Positions 16,604-26,963 of a stretch of DNA of 41,512 nucleotides are shown here, one piece after another. Source of the DNA: an uncultured Clostridia bacterium (GTDB lineage Bacteria; Bacillota; Clostridia; Oscillospirales; Acutalibacteraceae); the NCBI GenBank assembly GCA_945982035.1, contig CAMFRO010000004.1, forward strand, positions 1-41,512, written 5' to 3'. The translations under genes and the position numbers were made by a program. Position 1 is the first letter of the stretch. Each line of letters begins with the position of its first letter. The notes beneath the pieces were generated by a model that worked only from the letters and a program-made list of their open reading frames with translations, was not told the DNA's origin and made no database searches.

Positions 16604-18120
16604 CAATCAAACGCCGGATAAGTTCTGCGGTAAAGTGAATTTATCCTTCTGAAATACTCGCTGTCAATGCTATCAATGGTGTCGGCGGTTGTTCTGAAAC
16701 GCCAATTTTTTTCGGGTACGCCGGGTATGTTCATTCTTGCGTCACTGCCAAATCCGCACATATCTTGAAGCGCAATTATGGCTGTGTTGGAGGAGCTTTT
16801 CCACACCGCCTCAATAATTTTGCGGCAGGATTTGGAATAATAACCGCCCTCGCCCCAGTTGTCGCCTTCAAAGCCTGCATAATCAAGAGCAAACCTGCGC
16901 TCCTTTTCGCTTGCCTCCCACAACCAGCCTAAAATGGTGTTGTTGTCGTGGGTGCCTACATAATTAACCGAATTTGCACAAGCATTATGGGGAAGATGAG
17001 ATGAGTCAGCGTTGGGGTCAAAGCCGAACTGAACCACCTTCATTCCGGGAAATCCCGTGTCCTCAAGAAGCTTTACAACATCCTCACCGAAAACACCCAA
17101 ATCCTCGGCGATAATCGGTGCCTCGCCAAACACATCCTTAACTCTGTTAAACAAATCCATTTTTGGACCGTCAAGCCATTCTCCCACCTTTGCAGTGTCA
17201 CTATCAGCAGGAACTGCCCAATAAGACGCAAAGGCACGGAAATGATCAATTCTAACAGTGTCGTAGGTTTTTAAAGCCTGAGAAAGTCTTGATATCCACC
17301 AGGAATATTCGTCCTCCTTCATAGCCTGCCAGTTATAAATAGGATTGCCCCACAGCTGACCGTCCTCGCTGAAATAATCAGGCGGAACACCTGCTACCTT
17401 TTCAGCAGTCAGCGTTTTTTCATCAATAAGAAACATCTCAAGATTTGACCATACATCTACGCTGTCCATAGCTACATAAATAGGCATATCACCGATTACC
17501 GCAACACCTTTTTTGTTTGCGTATTCCTTTAACTCGTACCATTGCTTGAAGAAAATGTACTGTACAAATTTCCAAAATGCCGCCCTGTCCTCGTAGGAGA
17601 AAATATCCTTTATGCACTCGTGATACCGGGCGTGCTTTTCGCTCCATTCCCACCAGGGCTTGCCGTTTTCAATTTCTTTAATCGCCATAAATACTGCGTA
17701 ATCCGTTACCCAGTCATTGCTTAATTCAAATTCCTTGATTTCCTTTGCAAGCCTTTCGTCAATGCTTAAAAACGCTTTGTGCAGAAGCTCAAGACGTTTT
17801 TCACCTGCAAATTCATAGTCGGCGGTGTAGGGTGAGCCGTTGTAGATATTGCTTTTTACATCATCTTCATCAACAAGACCCATATCCTGTAGGCCCTTTG
17901 GGTTTATGAACATAAAATTACCCGCAAAGGCGGAGGGGGAGCAGTAGGGAGAATTTGCCCCGTCAACAGGGTTAAAGGGCAAAACCTGCCAGTATGTAAA
18001 ACCCATATCTGAAATTTTATCAATAAATCGGCGTGCGTTATCATCAAAAACACCTACGCCGTAGGGCGAGGGCATTGAGCTTATGTGCAAAAGAACGCCT
18101 GCGCCTCTCTTCTTTAACAT
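16603..18120 (-). CDS. malQ: 4-alpha-glucanotransferase (amylomaltase, GH77)
   Basis: LHISSMPSPYGVGVFDDNARRF, YWQVLPFNPVDGANSPYCSPSAFAGN, VAGVPPDYFSEDGQLWGNPIYNW, VRIDHFRAFASYWAVP, IIAEDLGVFGEDV, NYVGTHDNNTILGWL. Confidence 0.95.
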   Translation of the reverse strand: MLKKRGAGVLLHISSMPSPYGVGVFDDNARRFIDKISDMGFTYWQVLPFNPVDGANSPYCSPSAFAGNFMFINPKGLQDMGLVDEDDVKSNIYNGSPYTADYEFAGEKRLELLHKAFLSIDERLAKEIKEFELSNDWVTDYAVFMAIKEIENGKPWWEWSEKHARYHECIKDIFSYEDRAAFWKFVQYIFFKQWYELKEYANKKGVAVIGDMPIYVAMDSVDVWSNLEMFLIDEKTLTAEKVAGVPPDYFSEDGQLWGNPIYNWQAMKEDEYSWWISRLSQALKTYDTVRIDHFRAFASYWAVPADSDTAKVGEWLDGPKMDLFNRVKDVFGEAPIIAEDLGVFGEDVVKLLEDTGFPGMKVVQFGFDPNADSSHLPHNACANSVNYVGTHDNNTILGWLWEASEKERRFALDYAGFEGDNWGEGGYYSKSCRKIIEAVWKSSSNTAIIALQDMCGFGSDARMNIPGVPEKNWRFRTTADTIDSIDSEYFRRINSLYRRTYPAFD

Positions 18121-18151
18121 AAAATCACCTTATAATTCATCGTTAAAATAA

Positions 18152-18180
18152 ATAATATCACTTTATGAATTAAAAATCAA
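18152..18180 (-). promoter_or_regulatory. Predicted sigma-A promoter for malQ
   Basis: Minus strand TTGATT (complement of 18175-18180), 17-nt spacer, TATTAT (complement of 18152-18157). Confidence 0.55.
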
Positions 18181-18233
18181 CAACGCCTTATTATATATTA
18201 ATAATAATTATAATATTTTTAATAAAATAGATA

Positions 18234-18262
18234 TTGAATATATATAATCTATTTGTTATAAT
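18234..18262 (+). promoter_or_regulatory. Predicted sigma-A promoter for the miaB operon
   Basis: TTGAAT (18234-18239), 17-nt spacer, TATAAT (18257-18262). Confidence 0.65.
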
Positions 18263-18297
18263 ATCACAGTGTAGATTTTTATGCAGGAGGTATAGTT

Positions 18298-19722
18298 ATG
18301 GCTGTTAATGTTCGCAAAATATCCGAGCAGGAGCTTGAAGCTCAGCGTGCCTACGAGCAGAAAGCTCTGTCGCTTCTTCAAAAGCGTTACACGTCAAAGC
18401 CGCTTGCCTGCGTAATTACCTACGGCTGTCAGCAGAATGTTGCCGACAGTGAAAGAATAAAGGGAATGCTTGAAAAAATGGGATACGGCTTTACCGATGA
18501 TCGCCTTTCGGCAAAGTTGATCATTTTTAACACCTGTGCCGTGCGTGAGCATGCCGAGGATAGAGTATTCGGCAACGTGGGTTCTCTTAAAAAATACAAG
18601 CTCAGCAATCCCGACGTGGTAATTGCCCTTTGCGGATGTATGATGCAGCAGCAGCACATTGCCGACAAAATAAAACAGTCCTTTCCTTTTGTGGATTTGG
18701 TTTTTGGCACCCACGTTATTCACCGTGTACCTGAACTTATCTACAAAGCTTTAACGCAGAAGAAAAGAATTTTTGAACTGCCGGACGAGGACGGAGTTAT
18801 TGCTGAAGGCTTGCCGGTCAAGCGCGATAATGATAAAAAAGCCTGGATTCCCATTATGTACGGATGCAATAATTTTTGCTCCTACTGTATTGTGCCTTAT
18901 GTCAGAGGACGTGAGCGCAGCCGTAAAGTTGAGGATGTTGTTAAGGAATTTAAAGGTCTGGTGAATGAAGGCTATAAGGAAATTACACTGCTTGGTCAGA
19001 ATGTTAATTCCTACGGAAAGGATCTTGAACCTGCGGTTAACTTTTCCGAGCTTTTGCGTATCTTAAACGATGTTGACGGTGATTTTAGAATAAGATTTAT
19101 GACGAGTCACCCTAAGGATTGCACAAAAGAGTTGCTTGAAACCATGGCGCAGTGCGACAAGGTTGCCTGCCATCTGCACCTGCCATTCCAAAGTGGAAAT
19201 AACAGAGTGCTTAAAGCTATGAACAGAGGATACACGAGAGAAAAGTATCTTGAGCTTATTAACTATGCAAGGGAGCTTATGGGCGACGAGCTTTCAATAA
19301 CCAGCGACATTATAGTAGGCTTCCCCGGTGAAACCTACGAGGAATTTCAGGACACGCTGTCCCTGATTGAAGAAATTAAGGCAACAAGTCTTTTTACCTT
19401 TATCTACTCCCCCAGAAAGGGAACACCTGCGGCTGAAATGGATGACCCTATAAGCTATGATGAAAAATCAAAATGGCTTAGAGAGCTTTTGGCATTGCAG
19501 GAAAAAATTTCGGCTTCGCAAATGGCGTTGCACAAGGGCAAAACATTTAAATGCTTTGTGTACGGCAAAGGGAAGTTAGGTGATAATTATCTTGCCGCAA
19601 GAACCGACGGTAATTTGATTATAGAATTTGAGGGTGACGACAGGCTCATCGGTACCTTCAAAAAAATAAAAGTAACAGAGCCGCTCACCTATGTAATGAA
19701 GGGTGAATTGGAAAGGATGTAA
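18298..19722 (+). CDS. miaB: tRNA-2-methylthio-N6-dimethylallyladenosine synthase (radical SAM methylthiotransferase)
   Basis: TYGCQQNVADSERI, YGCNNFCSYCIVPYVRGRERSR, LLGQNVNSYG, HLPFQSGNNRVLKAMNRGYTR, DIIVGFPGET. Confidence 0.95.
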   Translation: MAVNVRKISEQELEAQRAYEQKALSLLQKRYTSKPLACVITYGCQQNVADSERIKGMLEKMGYGFTDDRLSAKLIIFNTCAVREHAEDRVFGNVGSLKKYKLSNPDVVIALCGCMMQQQHIADKIKQSFPFVDLVFGTHVIHRVPELIYKALTQKKRIFELPDEDGVIAEGLPVKRDNDKKAWIPIMYGCNNFCSYCIVPYVRGRERSRKVEDVVKEFKGLVNEGYKEITLLGQNVNSYGKDLEPAVNFSELLRILNDVDGDFRIRFMTSHPKDCTKELLETMAQCDKVACHLHLPFQSGNNRVLKAMNRGYTREKYLELINYARELMGDELSITSDIIVGFPGETYEEFQDTLSLIEEIKATSLFTFIYSPRKGTPAAEMDDPISYDEKSKWLRELLALQEKISASQMALHKGKTFKCFVYGKGKLGDNYLAARTDGNLIIEFEGDDRLIGTFKKIKVTEPLTYVMKGELERM

Positions 19723-19724
19723 TT

Positions 19725-20138
19725 ATGAGTTTAGAATCAGCACTCAGAGAACTCGGCAAAGAAATTCAGGCAGATGAGCGTTTTTCCGCTCTTCAGGCTG
19801 CAGCAAAGGTTAACGATGCAGACGAAGCTCTCCAGCAGCAGATGCAGGAGATGCAGCTTCTCTCTCTCAAATATCAGCAGGAGGCTGAAAAAGGAGAAGA
19901 GGCTTCTCAGGACAGAATTGCAGAGCTTCAGCAGCAGTATCAGGATCTTTACAACGAGATTATGCAGGGCGAAAATATGCAGAATTATTCAGTAGCCGCT
20001 TCCGCTATGGAGGAAATGGCTCAGTATATCAGCTCTATGATCGGTCTTTTCTTTGACGGTCAGGACCCTGAAACCTGTGAGATTCCTGCATCTGACGGAT
20101 GCACTCACGATTGTAGTACCTGCGGCGGCTGCCACTAA
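19725..20138 (+). CDS. YlbF/YmcA (Ric) family protein with a C-terminal cysteine cluster
   Basis: Helical, Gln-rich YlbF-like sequence; directly after miaB, as ymcA follows ymcB (miaB) in Bacillus subtilis; tail CEIPASDGCTHDCSTCGGCH. Confidence 0.78.
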   Translation: MSLESALRELGKEIQADERFSALQAAAKVNDADEALQQQMQEMQLLSLKYQQEAEKGEEASQDRIAELQQQYQDLYNEIMQGENMQNYSVAASAMEEMAQYISSMIGLFFDGQDPETCEIPASDGCTHDCSTCGGCH

Positions 20139-20215
20139 TCAGGTAAATATGTTTCTGCGGCGGATATTCTTCGCCGCAGGACAGGTTAAACCAAAAACGA
20201 GAAAGGACGGAGAAT

Positions 20216-22849
20216 ATGGCAAAAAAAGGCGAGCTGTCACCTATGATGCAACAGTATTTTAAGGTAAAAAAAGAATATCCCGGAGTGCTTTTATTCTTTC
20301 GTCTGGGCGATTTTTATGAGATGTTTTTTGACGATGCAAAAACTGCTGCGGCAGAGCTTGACCTGGTTTTAACAGGCAGGGACTGCGGTCTTGACGAAAG
20401 GGCGCCTATGTGCGGAGTACCCTTTCACAGTGCAGACAGTTATATTGCAAAATTGGTTGCAAAGGGCTATAAGGTCGCAATATGCGAGCAAATGGAGGAC
20501 CCTGCAAAAGCAAAGGGCATAGTTAAAAGAGATGTCATAAGAATTATTACACCGGGTACGGTTATTGAGGGAAATATGCTTGAGGAGGGCGCAAACAATT
20601 ATCTTTGTGCCGTATGTAAGGGCAGTAAAATGACGGGAATGTGCTTTGCCGATATTTCAACAGGCGAATTTCATATTACCGCCGTGTCCGGCGACGATGA
20701 GCAAAATCAAATTAATAATCAGCTTTCCGCCTATGCACCTAAGGAGATAATTGTTAACAGCTCCGCTTTTGATATGCAGGCAGTACGCACCTTTGCTGAG
20801 GTACGGCTTAACGCTAATTTTGAAAAAGCCGACGACAGTGTGTTTGATTATAACAACGCCTCGGATTTGGTTATTCAAACTCTCAGCAAGGAGGAAATCT
20901 CCTCTCTTAATATAGGCAGAAGCGAGGAAGCAGTATGTGCCTTGGGTGCGGTAATTGCTTACCTTAGAGATACTCAAAAAACCAATAATATTGAAAAGCC
21001 GGGAGAAATTGATTTTTATGACAACAGTCAGTTTATGGCATTGGACATTAGCGCACGCCGTAATCTTGAGCTTACAAAATCAATGATGACCGGCGACAAG
21101 AAGCATTCTCTTTTATGGGTTATTGATAAAACAAAAACGGCTATGGGTAAGCGCATGATACGCTCTTGGCTTGAAAAACCGCTGATGAGCATTGCAAAAA
21201 TAGCCAAGCGACAAAACGCTGTGGCTGAGCTTGCCGATAACGGTATAATGCGTGATGATATACGAGAGTGCTTAACAGGTGTAAATGATATGGAAAGGCT
21301 TATGAGCCGTATTGCATATTCTACTGCTAACGCTAAGGAGCTTAACGCTCTTGCCTCTACAATCACTCACCTACCGAATATTAAAAGTATTCTTGCCTCC
21401 TCGTCAAGTGCAATGCTTAAGTCAATTAATGGGGATATTGACCTTTTGGAGGATGTTTACAGTCTTATTAAATCAGCTATCACGGACGAGCCTCCCATTA
21501 CTCTGCGTGAGGGCGGAATTATCCGTGACGGATTTAACGAAGAAATTGATTCTCTGCGTACAATAATGAACGACGGCGCAGGAATTATCAGTTCTATAGA
21601 GGCACAGCAGAGAGAGGCTACGGGAATACCAAAGCTACGTGTAGGATATAATAAGGTTTTCGGCTACTATATTGAGGTTACAAATTCCTACAAGGATATG
21701 GTGCCCGATACCTATATAAGAAAGCAGACATTAACTAATTGCGAAAGATATATTACCCAGGAGCTTAAGGATTTAGAGGGCAAAATTATCGGTGCTAAGG
21801 ATAGGTCCGTATCTCTTGAATACGAGGTTTTCTGCTCCGTTAGAGAGCAGATTGCCGGTGAGGTTGAAAGAATACAGAAAACTGCCAGAGCCCTTGCCTG
21901 TCTTGACTGTCTTGTCTCTCTTGCACAGGTTGCGGTTAACAATAATTACACCTGTCCGCAAATTACCAATGACGGAATAATTGATATTAAAAACGGCAGG
22001 CATCCTGTTGTGGAATCACTTTTGAAGGATGCACCATTTGTTCCCAACGATACCCTGCTTGATAATGATAAAAACAGATGCGCTATTATTACCGGTCCTA
22101 ATATGGCAGGCAAGTCAACATATATGCGCCAGACTGCTTTGATAACTCTTTTAGCGCAGATAGGCTCCTTTGTTCCTGCCGAAAGCGCAAAAATTTCCGT
22201 GGTTGATGCCATATTTACAAGAGTGGGTGCATCGGATGACTTGGCGACAGGTCAGTCAACCTTTATGGTTGAGATGAATGAGGTTTCAACCATACTTAAA
22301 AATGCCACCGCCTCGTCACTTATCATACTTGATGAAATCGGCAGAGGCACATCAACCTTTGACGGTATGAGTATTGCGAGAGCGGTGCTTGAATATGTTG
22401 TAAAGAAAAAGACTCTGGGCGCAAAAACACTTTTTGCCACTCATTATCACGAGCTTACGGCGATGGAGGGTATGCTTGACGGCGTAAACAACTATTCAAT
22501 AGCAGTAAAAAAACGTGGCGACGATATTACATTTCTACGCAGGATTGTGCACGGCGGAGCTGACCAGAGCTTCGGTATAGAGGTTGCAAAGCTTGCAGGA
22601 ATACCGGACAGCGTAATCAAACGAGCGAAGGTTATTCTTAAAGAGCTTGAAGCCAACAAGACGGAAATTGAGTTTAAAGCGGAGGATACTGATGTTCAGG
22701 AAGATAATGACATCCAGTACAATTTTACAACAAATTCCGTAAACGATATTCTTGAACTAATCAAAACCATAGATATAAACACATTAACACCTATTGAGGC
22801 AATGCAAACATTGTACGACCTAAAAAAGAAAGCTGAAGAGGTTTCATAA
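20216..22849 (+). CDS. mutS: DNA mismatch repair protein MutS
   Basis: FRLGDFYEMFFDDA, GPNMAGKSTYMRQTALI, DEIGRGTSTFDGMSIA, FATHYHELT. Confidence 0.97.
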   Translation: MAKKGELSPMMQQYFKVKKEYPGVLLFFRLGDFYEMFFDDAKTAAAELDLVLTGRDCGLDERAPMCGVPFHSADSYIAKLVAKGYKVAICEQMEDPAKAKGIVKRDVIRIITPGTVIEGNMLEEGANNYLCAVCKGSKMTGMCFADISTGEFHITAVSGDDEQNQINNQLSAYAPKEIIVNSSAFDMQAVRTFAEVRLNANFEKADDSVFDYNNASDLVIQTLSKEEISSLNIGRSEEAVCALGAVIAYLRDTQKTNNIEKPGEIDFYDNSQFMALDISARRNLELTKSMMTGDKKHSLLWVIDKTKTAMGKRMIRSWLEKPLMSIAKIAKRQNAVAELADNGIMRDDIRECLTGVNDMERLMSRIAYSTANAKELNALASTITHLPNIKSILASSSSAMLKSINGDIDLLEDVYSLIKSAITDEPPITLREGGIIRDGFNEEIDSLRTIMNDGAGIISSIEAQQREATGIPKLRVGYNKVFGYYIEVTNSYKDMVPDTYIRKQTLTNCERYITQELKDLEGKIIGAKDRSVSLEYEVFCSVREQIAGEVERIQKTARALACLDCLVSLAQVAVNNNYTCPQITNDGIIDIKNGRHPVVESLLKDAPFVPNDTLLDNDKNRCAIITGPNMAGKSTYMRQTALITLLAQIGSFVPAESAKISVVDAIFTRVGASDDLATGQSTFMVEMNEVSTILKNATASSLIILDEIGRGTSTFDGMSIARAVLEYVVKKKTLGAKTLFATHYHELTAMEGMLDGVNNYSIAVKKRGDDITFLRRIVHGGADQSFGIEVAKLAGIPDSVIKRAKVILKELEANKTEIEFKAEDTDVQEDNDIQYNFTTNSVNDILELIKTIDINTLTPIEAMQTLYDLKKKAEEVS

Positions 22850-22870
22850 ACAGATTTAAGAGAAGGGACG

Positions 22871-24787
22871 GTGAGCACTTTGCCGCAGATTAATGTTTTA
22901 CCAAAAGAAGTATATCAGTTAATTGCCGCCGGCGAAGTGGTTGAAAGACCGTCCTCTGTTGTTAAGGAAATGATTGAAAATTCCGTTGACGCCGGTGCAA
23001 AGAACATTACAGTTGAAATAAGACGGGGCGGAACGGAATACATACGAATTACCGACGATGGCAGCGGAATAGATAAAGATCAGGTTGAAAAGGTTTTTAT
23101 ACCTCACGCTACCAGTAAAATTAAGTATGCCGACGATTTGAACTCAATCGGTACTCTCGGCTTCAGAGGCGAGGCAATGGCGTCTGTTGCAGCAGTTGCA
23201 AGGGTAGAACTGCTTTCAAGAACGAAGGACAGTGATATCGGCAGCAGGTATGAAATTGCCGGAGGAGAGGAAATTGATTTTTCCGATGCAGGCTGTCCCC
23301 GGGGTACAACAATAGTTGTAAGGGATTTATTCTTTAACACCCCCGCCCGTATGAAGTTTTTGAAAAAGGATGTTACCGAGGGTAATGCCGTAGCAGGTGT
23401 TGTTGACAGAATGGCAATCAGCCATCCGGATATTTCCTTTAGATTTATCAGGGACGGCAAGCAGACCCTTATAACCTCCGGCAGCGGAGATTTAAAGTCA
23501 ACTGTATATTCTGTTTTCGGCAGAGAGTTTTCGTCAGCCCTTATTGACGTTGACTATTCTGTTAACAATATGCGTGTTACCGGCGTTGTTACAAAGCCGA
23601 CACAGTCACGCAAAAGCAGAGCAATGCAATTTTTTTATATTAACAACCGCCTTGTAAAGTCAAAAACCGCTATGGCTGCGCTGGAGCAGGCGTATAAAAA
23701 TAATATTATGGTTGGCAGGTTTCCCGGATGCGTTCTCAATATAGAATGTGATTCATCATTTGTTGATGTAAATGTTCACCCTGCTAAAACAGAGGTGCGT
23801 TTTGCAAATGAGCGTCCTGTGTTTGAACTGATTTACTACGGCGTAAAATCCGCAATAGAAACAGGGGATACCTTTAAAGAGGCAAAAATAACCCCTAAGC
23901 CTGTATATGAAAATGCACAGGGCAGGCTTGATTTTGTAAAAGATAAATCAAGCGAGCCTCAGCAGATAATTTTTAAACAGAAACCGAAAAATGAAAATTT
24001 TTGGAACGTGTCAAGTGTACAGGATTATAAAAATGATTTAAGTGAAAACATAAGCTCCCTACCTAAAGATAATGAGAAGGATACGCTTAACATTAATTTA
24101 AACAGAATTTTTGATACCTCTGTTAAGCCTGCCGAGTCTGATAAAAGTGAAAGCATTATCAGCAAAACCCTTGAAACAAACAAAGAAAACAAACAAACTG
24201 ATTCTGATAATGAAATTGAAATTCCCGATTTTAGGGTAATCGGGGAAGCCTTTAAAACCTATATTATTGTTGAGATTGACAGGAATTTATATTTTATAGA
24301 CAAGCATGCCGCCCACGAGCGTATGAATTTTGAAAGGCTTAAAAGCGAGTCCGAAATTAATTCACAGATTTTGCTTTCCCCTGTGGCAGTAAAGCTTTCA
24401 AAGGAGGAATATACGGCGGTTTGCGAAAATCTTGATTTGTATAAAAAATGCGGCTTTGTAATTGAAGACTTCGGCAATTCCTCCGTTATTGTAAGGGAGT
24501 GCCCTTCAATTCTTGATAACGAGGATGTGGAGGATTTGGTTATTGAAACCGCACAGAAGCTACTTGACGGCAAAACCGATATAACTCCCGAGCAGATGGA
24601 TTGGATTTTTCATTCAACCTCCTGCCGTGCCGCTGTTAAAGCCGGGGATTATACCTCACCCTACGAGAGAGAGTTATTTGTTAAAAAGCTCCTTTCAATG
24701 CCGGAAATAAGATATTGTCCCCACGGCAGACCGGTACTGATAAAAATGTCAAAATATGAGATTGAAAAGCAGTTCGGCAGGGCTTGA
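22871..24787 (+). CDS. mutL: DNA mismatch repair protein MutL
   Basis: GHKL ATPase motifs (IENSVDAGA, DDGSGI, LGFRGEAMASV, GTTIVVRDLFFNTPARMKFL); C-terminal CPHGRPVLI. GTG start. Confidence 0.96.
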   Translation: MSTLPQINVLPKEVYQLIAAGEVVERPSSVVKEMIENSVDAGAKNITVEIRRGGTEYIRITDDGSGIDKDQVEKVFIPHATSKIKYADDLNSIGTLGFRGEAMASVAAVARVELLSRTKDSDIGSRYEIAGGEEIDFSDAGCPRGTTIVVRDLFFNTPARMKFLKKDVTEGNAVAGVVDRMAISHPDISFRFIRDGKQTLITSGSGDLKSTVYSVFGREFSSALIDVDYSVNNMRVTGVVTKPTQSRKSRAMQFFYINNRLVKSKTAMAALEQAYKNNIMVGRFPGCVLNIECDSSFVDVNVHPAKTEVRFANERPVFELIYYGVKSAIETGDTFKEAKITPKPVYENAQGRLDFVKDKSSEPQQIIFKQKPKNENFWNVSSVQDYKNDLSENISSLPKDNEKDTLNINLNRIFDTSVKPAESDKSESIISKTLETNKENKQTDSDNEIEIPDFRVIGEAFKTYIIVEIDRNLYFIDKHAAHERMNFERLKSESEINSQILLSPVAVKLSKEEYTAVCENLDLYKKCGFVIEDFGNSSVIVRECPSILDNEDVEDLVIETAQKLLDGKTDITPEQMDWIFHSTSCRAAVKAGDYTSPYERELFVKKLLSMPEIRYCPHGRPVLIKMSKYEIEKQFGRA

Positions 24788-24788
24788 T

Positions 24789-25709
24789 ATGAAGAAAATT
24801 AAAATTATTTGTGTTGTGGGACCCACCGCCTCGGGTAAAAGTGATTTAGGTGTGTATCTTGCAAAAAATCTCGCAGGAGAAATTATCAGCGCCGATTCAA
24901 TGCAGGTTTACAAGGGTATGTCTGTGGCAACCGCCGCCGTAACGCAGGAGGAAATGCAGGGCGTTCCCCATCATCTTGTGGAGATTTTAGACCCTTCACA
25001 GCGCTTCAGCGTAGCGGATTTTATCACACAGGCTACACAGGCGGTAAAGGAAATAACCGGCAGAAATCATACGCCCTTCATTGTTGGCGGAACAGGACTT
25101 TTTGCAGATAGCTTTATAAATAACATTACCTTTTCGGATGTGGGTGTTAATACTGCTTTACGGCAGGAGCTTGAGCAGAAAACCAATGATGAACTGTACG
25201 AGGAGCTGCTGAGACTTGACGAAAAGGCTGCCTCAGATATTCATAAGAATAACAGAAAGCGTGTAATCCGTGCCATTGAGCTTTGCAAAGGCGGAATCAC
25301 GAAAACACAGCAAAACGAAAATTCACGTCTTATTGAAAGTCCCTATGACGCTCTGTATATCGGCATTAATTATCAGGACCGTGAAAGGCTTTACGAAAGA
25401 ATAAACAAGCGTATTGACATTATGCTGAAAAACGGATTGGTTGACGAGGCAAAATCCGCCCTTAAAAACGCAGGTCCCACCTCGGCACAGGCAATAGGGC
25501 ATAAGGAGCTTTCACCGTATTTCAACGGCAGTATGACGCTTGATGAAGCGGTGGAAAATTTAAAGCGTGAAACACGGCGATACGCTAAAAGGCAGATTAC
25601 CTGGTTTCGCCGAAATGAAAAAATAAATTGGCTTTACGCTGACAGTATGAATAAAGATGAGTTGTATGCAGAGGCGTTAAGTCTTGCAAAGGATTTTTTA
25701 AGTCAGTAA
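24789..25709 (+). CDS. miaA: tRNA dimethylallyltransferase
   Basis: VVGPTASGKSDLGVYLA, ISADSMQVYKGM, FIVGGTGLF, NRKRVIRAIE. ATG at 24789 overlaps the mutL stop region. Confidence 0.95.
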   Translation: MKKIKIICVVGPTASGKSDLGVYLAKNLAGEIISADSMQVYKGMSVATAAVTQEEMQGVPHHLVEILDPSQRFSVADFITQATQAVKEITGRNHTPFIVGGTGLFADSFINNITFSDVGVNTALRQELEQKTNDELYEELLRLDEKAASDIHKNNRKRVIRAIELCKGGITKTQQNENSRLIESPYDALYIGINYQDRERLYERINKRIDIMLKNGLVDEAKSALKNAGPTSAQAIGHKELSPYFNGSMTLDEAVENLKRETRRYAKRQITWFRRNEKINWLYADSMNKDELYAEALSLAKDFLSQ

Positions 25710-25730
25710 ATTTAGAAAGGAGAATGTACT

Positions 25731-26963
25731 GTGAAAAAATACAAAAAAGACAGTATTGCAATATTGATTGCCGTGGCACTTGTGTTTGTATATATTTTTT
25801 ATCAGTGCTACTCCGTTACTCATATAGACCTTGAAACACAGACGGCACTGACATCAACTGTTTATGAAAAAATTGATGCTGAAGCGTTGATAATTCGCCA
25901 GGAGCAGTTGGTGGACAATCCGTCAACCGGCGTAACCCTACCCTGCATTGACGACGGCGACAAAATCAATAACGGCGGAAATGTGGCAATGGTGTTTTCT
26001 TCAAACGAGGCCGCCGAAAATTATTCACGTTACAGTGAAATCAGCCGTCAGTTAGAATATTACGAGGATTTGGAATCTCAATCAATGGGACAGGCGGCAA
26101 ATGTTGAGTCAATAGATAATGAAATCGGCGAGGATATTAACGAATATATCCGTACCATATCAAGCAAATCCCCCACGGATGTCAGCGAAAAAGGTGAGTC
26201 GGTAAACGATTCTCTTATCCGACGTCAGATGATTATCGGCAAAAGTGTTGATTTTGCCTCTGTTACAAAGGAGCTGAGAAGTGAACAGCAAGCTCTTGCC
26301 GAATCAGCTTCAAAGCCCGACAGATATATTACCACCGATGCATCCGGCGTATTTACAAGCTATACCGACGGATATGAAAATCTTGTGGATTATGATAAGG
26401 TTGGTGACCTTACCGTAAAACAGTTAAATGAATATCTTAAACAGGTTAATGACGAGCCGAAGAAAAAGACCGGTGCGCTGGGAAAGCTTGTTACAGGATA
26501 TAATTGGTACTTTGCAGTTGTAATCAGTGCCGATGAAGCGGAGCAAATATCCGACGGCGACAGGGTTGAGATTGCTCTTAAGGACAATAACGATACAGTA
26601 ATAAATGCGGTGATTGTCAGCGGAGCCGACCCGGATGCAGGTGTAAAGCAGTCGGTGCTTTTGCTCAAATGCAACAATATGGACACACGGATTGCCGCAA
26701 GACGAAGTGAAAATATAGAAATAAGATACGGCAGCTATACAGGTGTTAAGGTGCCTGTTGATGCTGTTCACGTTGTTGACGGAAAGAAAGGTGTGTATGC
26801 CCTTATTTCAAGTCAGGTTAAGTTCAGAGAGGCGGAAATACTCTATACAGGTGACGACTATGTTTTGCTCTCCTACGACCCTGACAGCGATAACGGTATT
26901 CGTCTTTATGATAAAATAATCACTCAGGGAAAGGATCTTGAAGATGGAAAAGTTTATACCTGA
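25731..26963 (+). CDS. HlyD-like membrane-anchored protein (adaptor-like)
   Basis: N-terminal TM (IAILIAVALVFVYIFYQCY), barrel-sandwich-like DNPSTGVTLPCIDDGDKINNGGNVAMVF, helical middle, beta-rich C-terminus; GTG start; co-directional with yggS. Confidence 0.6.
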   Translation: MKKYKKDSIAILIAVALVFVYIFYQCYSVTHIDLETQTALTSTVYEKIDAEALIIRQEQLVDNPSTGVTLPCIDDGDKINNGGNVAMVFSSNEAAENYSRYSEISRQLEYYEDLESQSMGQAANVESIDNEIGEDINEYIRTISSKSPTDVSEKGESVNDSLIRRQMIIGKSVDFASVTKELRSEQQALAESASKPDRYITTDASGVFTSYTDGYENLVDYDKVGDLTVKQLNEYLKQVNDEPKKKTGALGKLVTGYNWYFAVVISADEAEQISDGDRVEIALKDNNDTVINAVIVSGADPDAGVKQSVLLLKCNNMDTRIAARRSENIEIRYGSYTGVKVPVDAVHVVDGKKGVYALISSQVKFREAEILYTGDDYVLLSYDPDSDNGIRLYDKIITQGKDLEDGKVYT

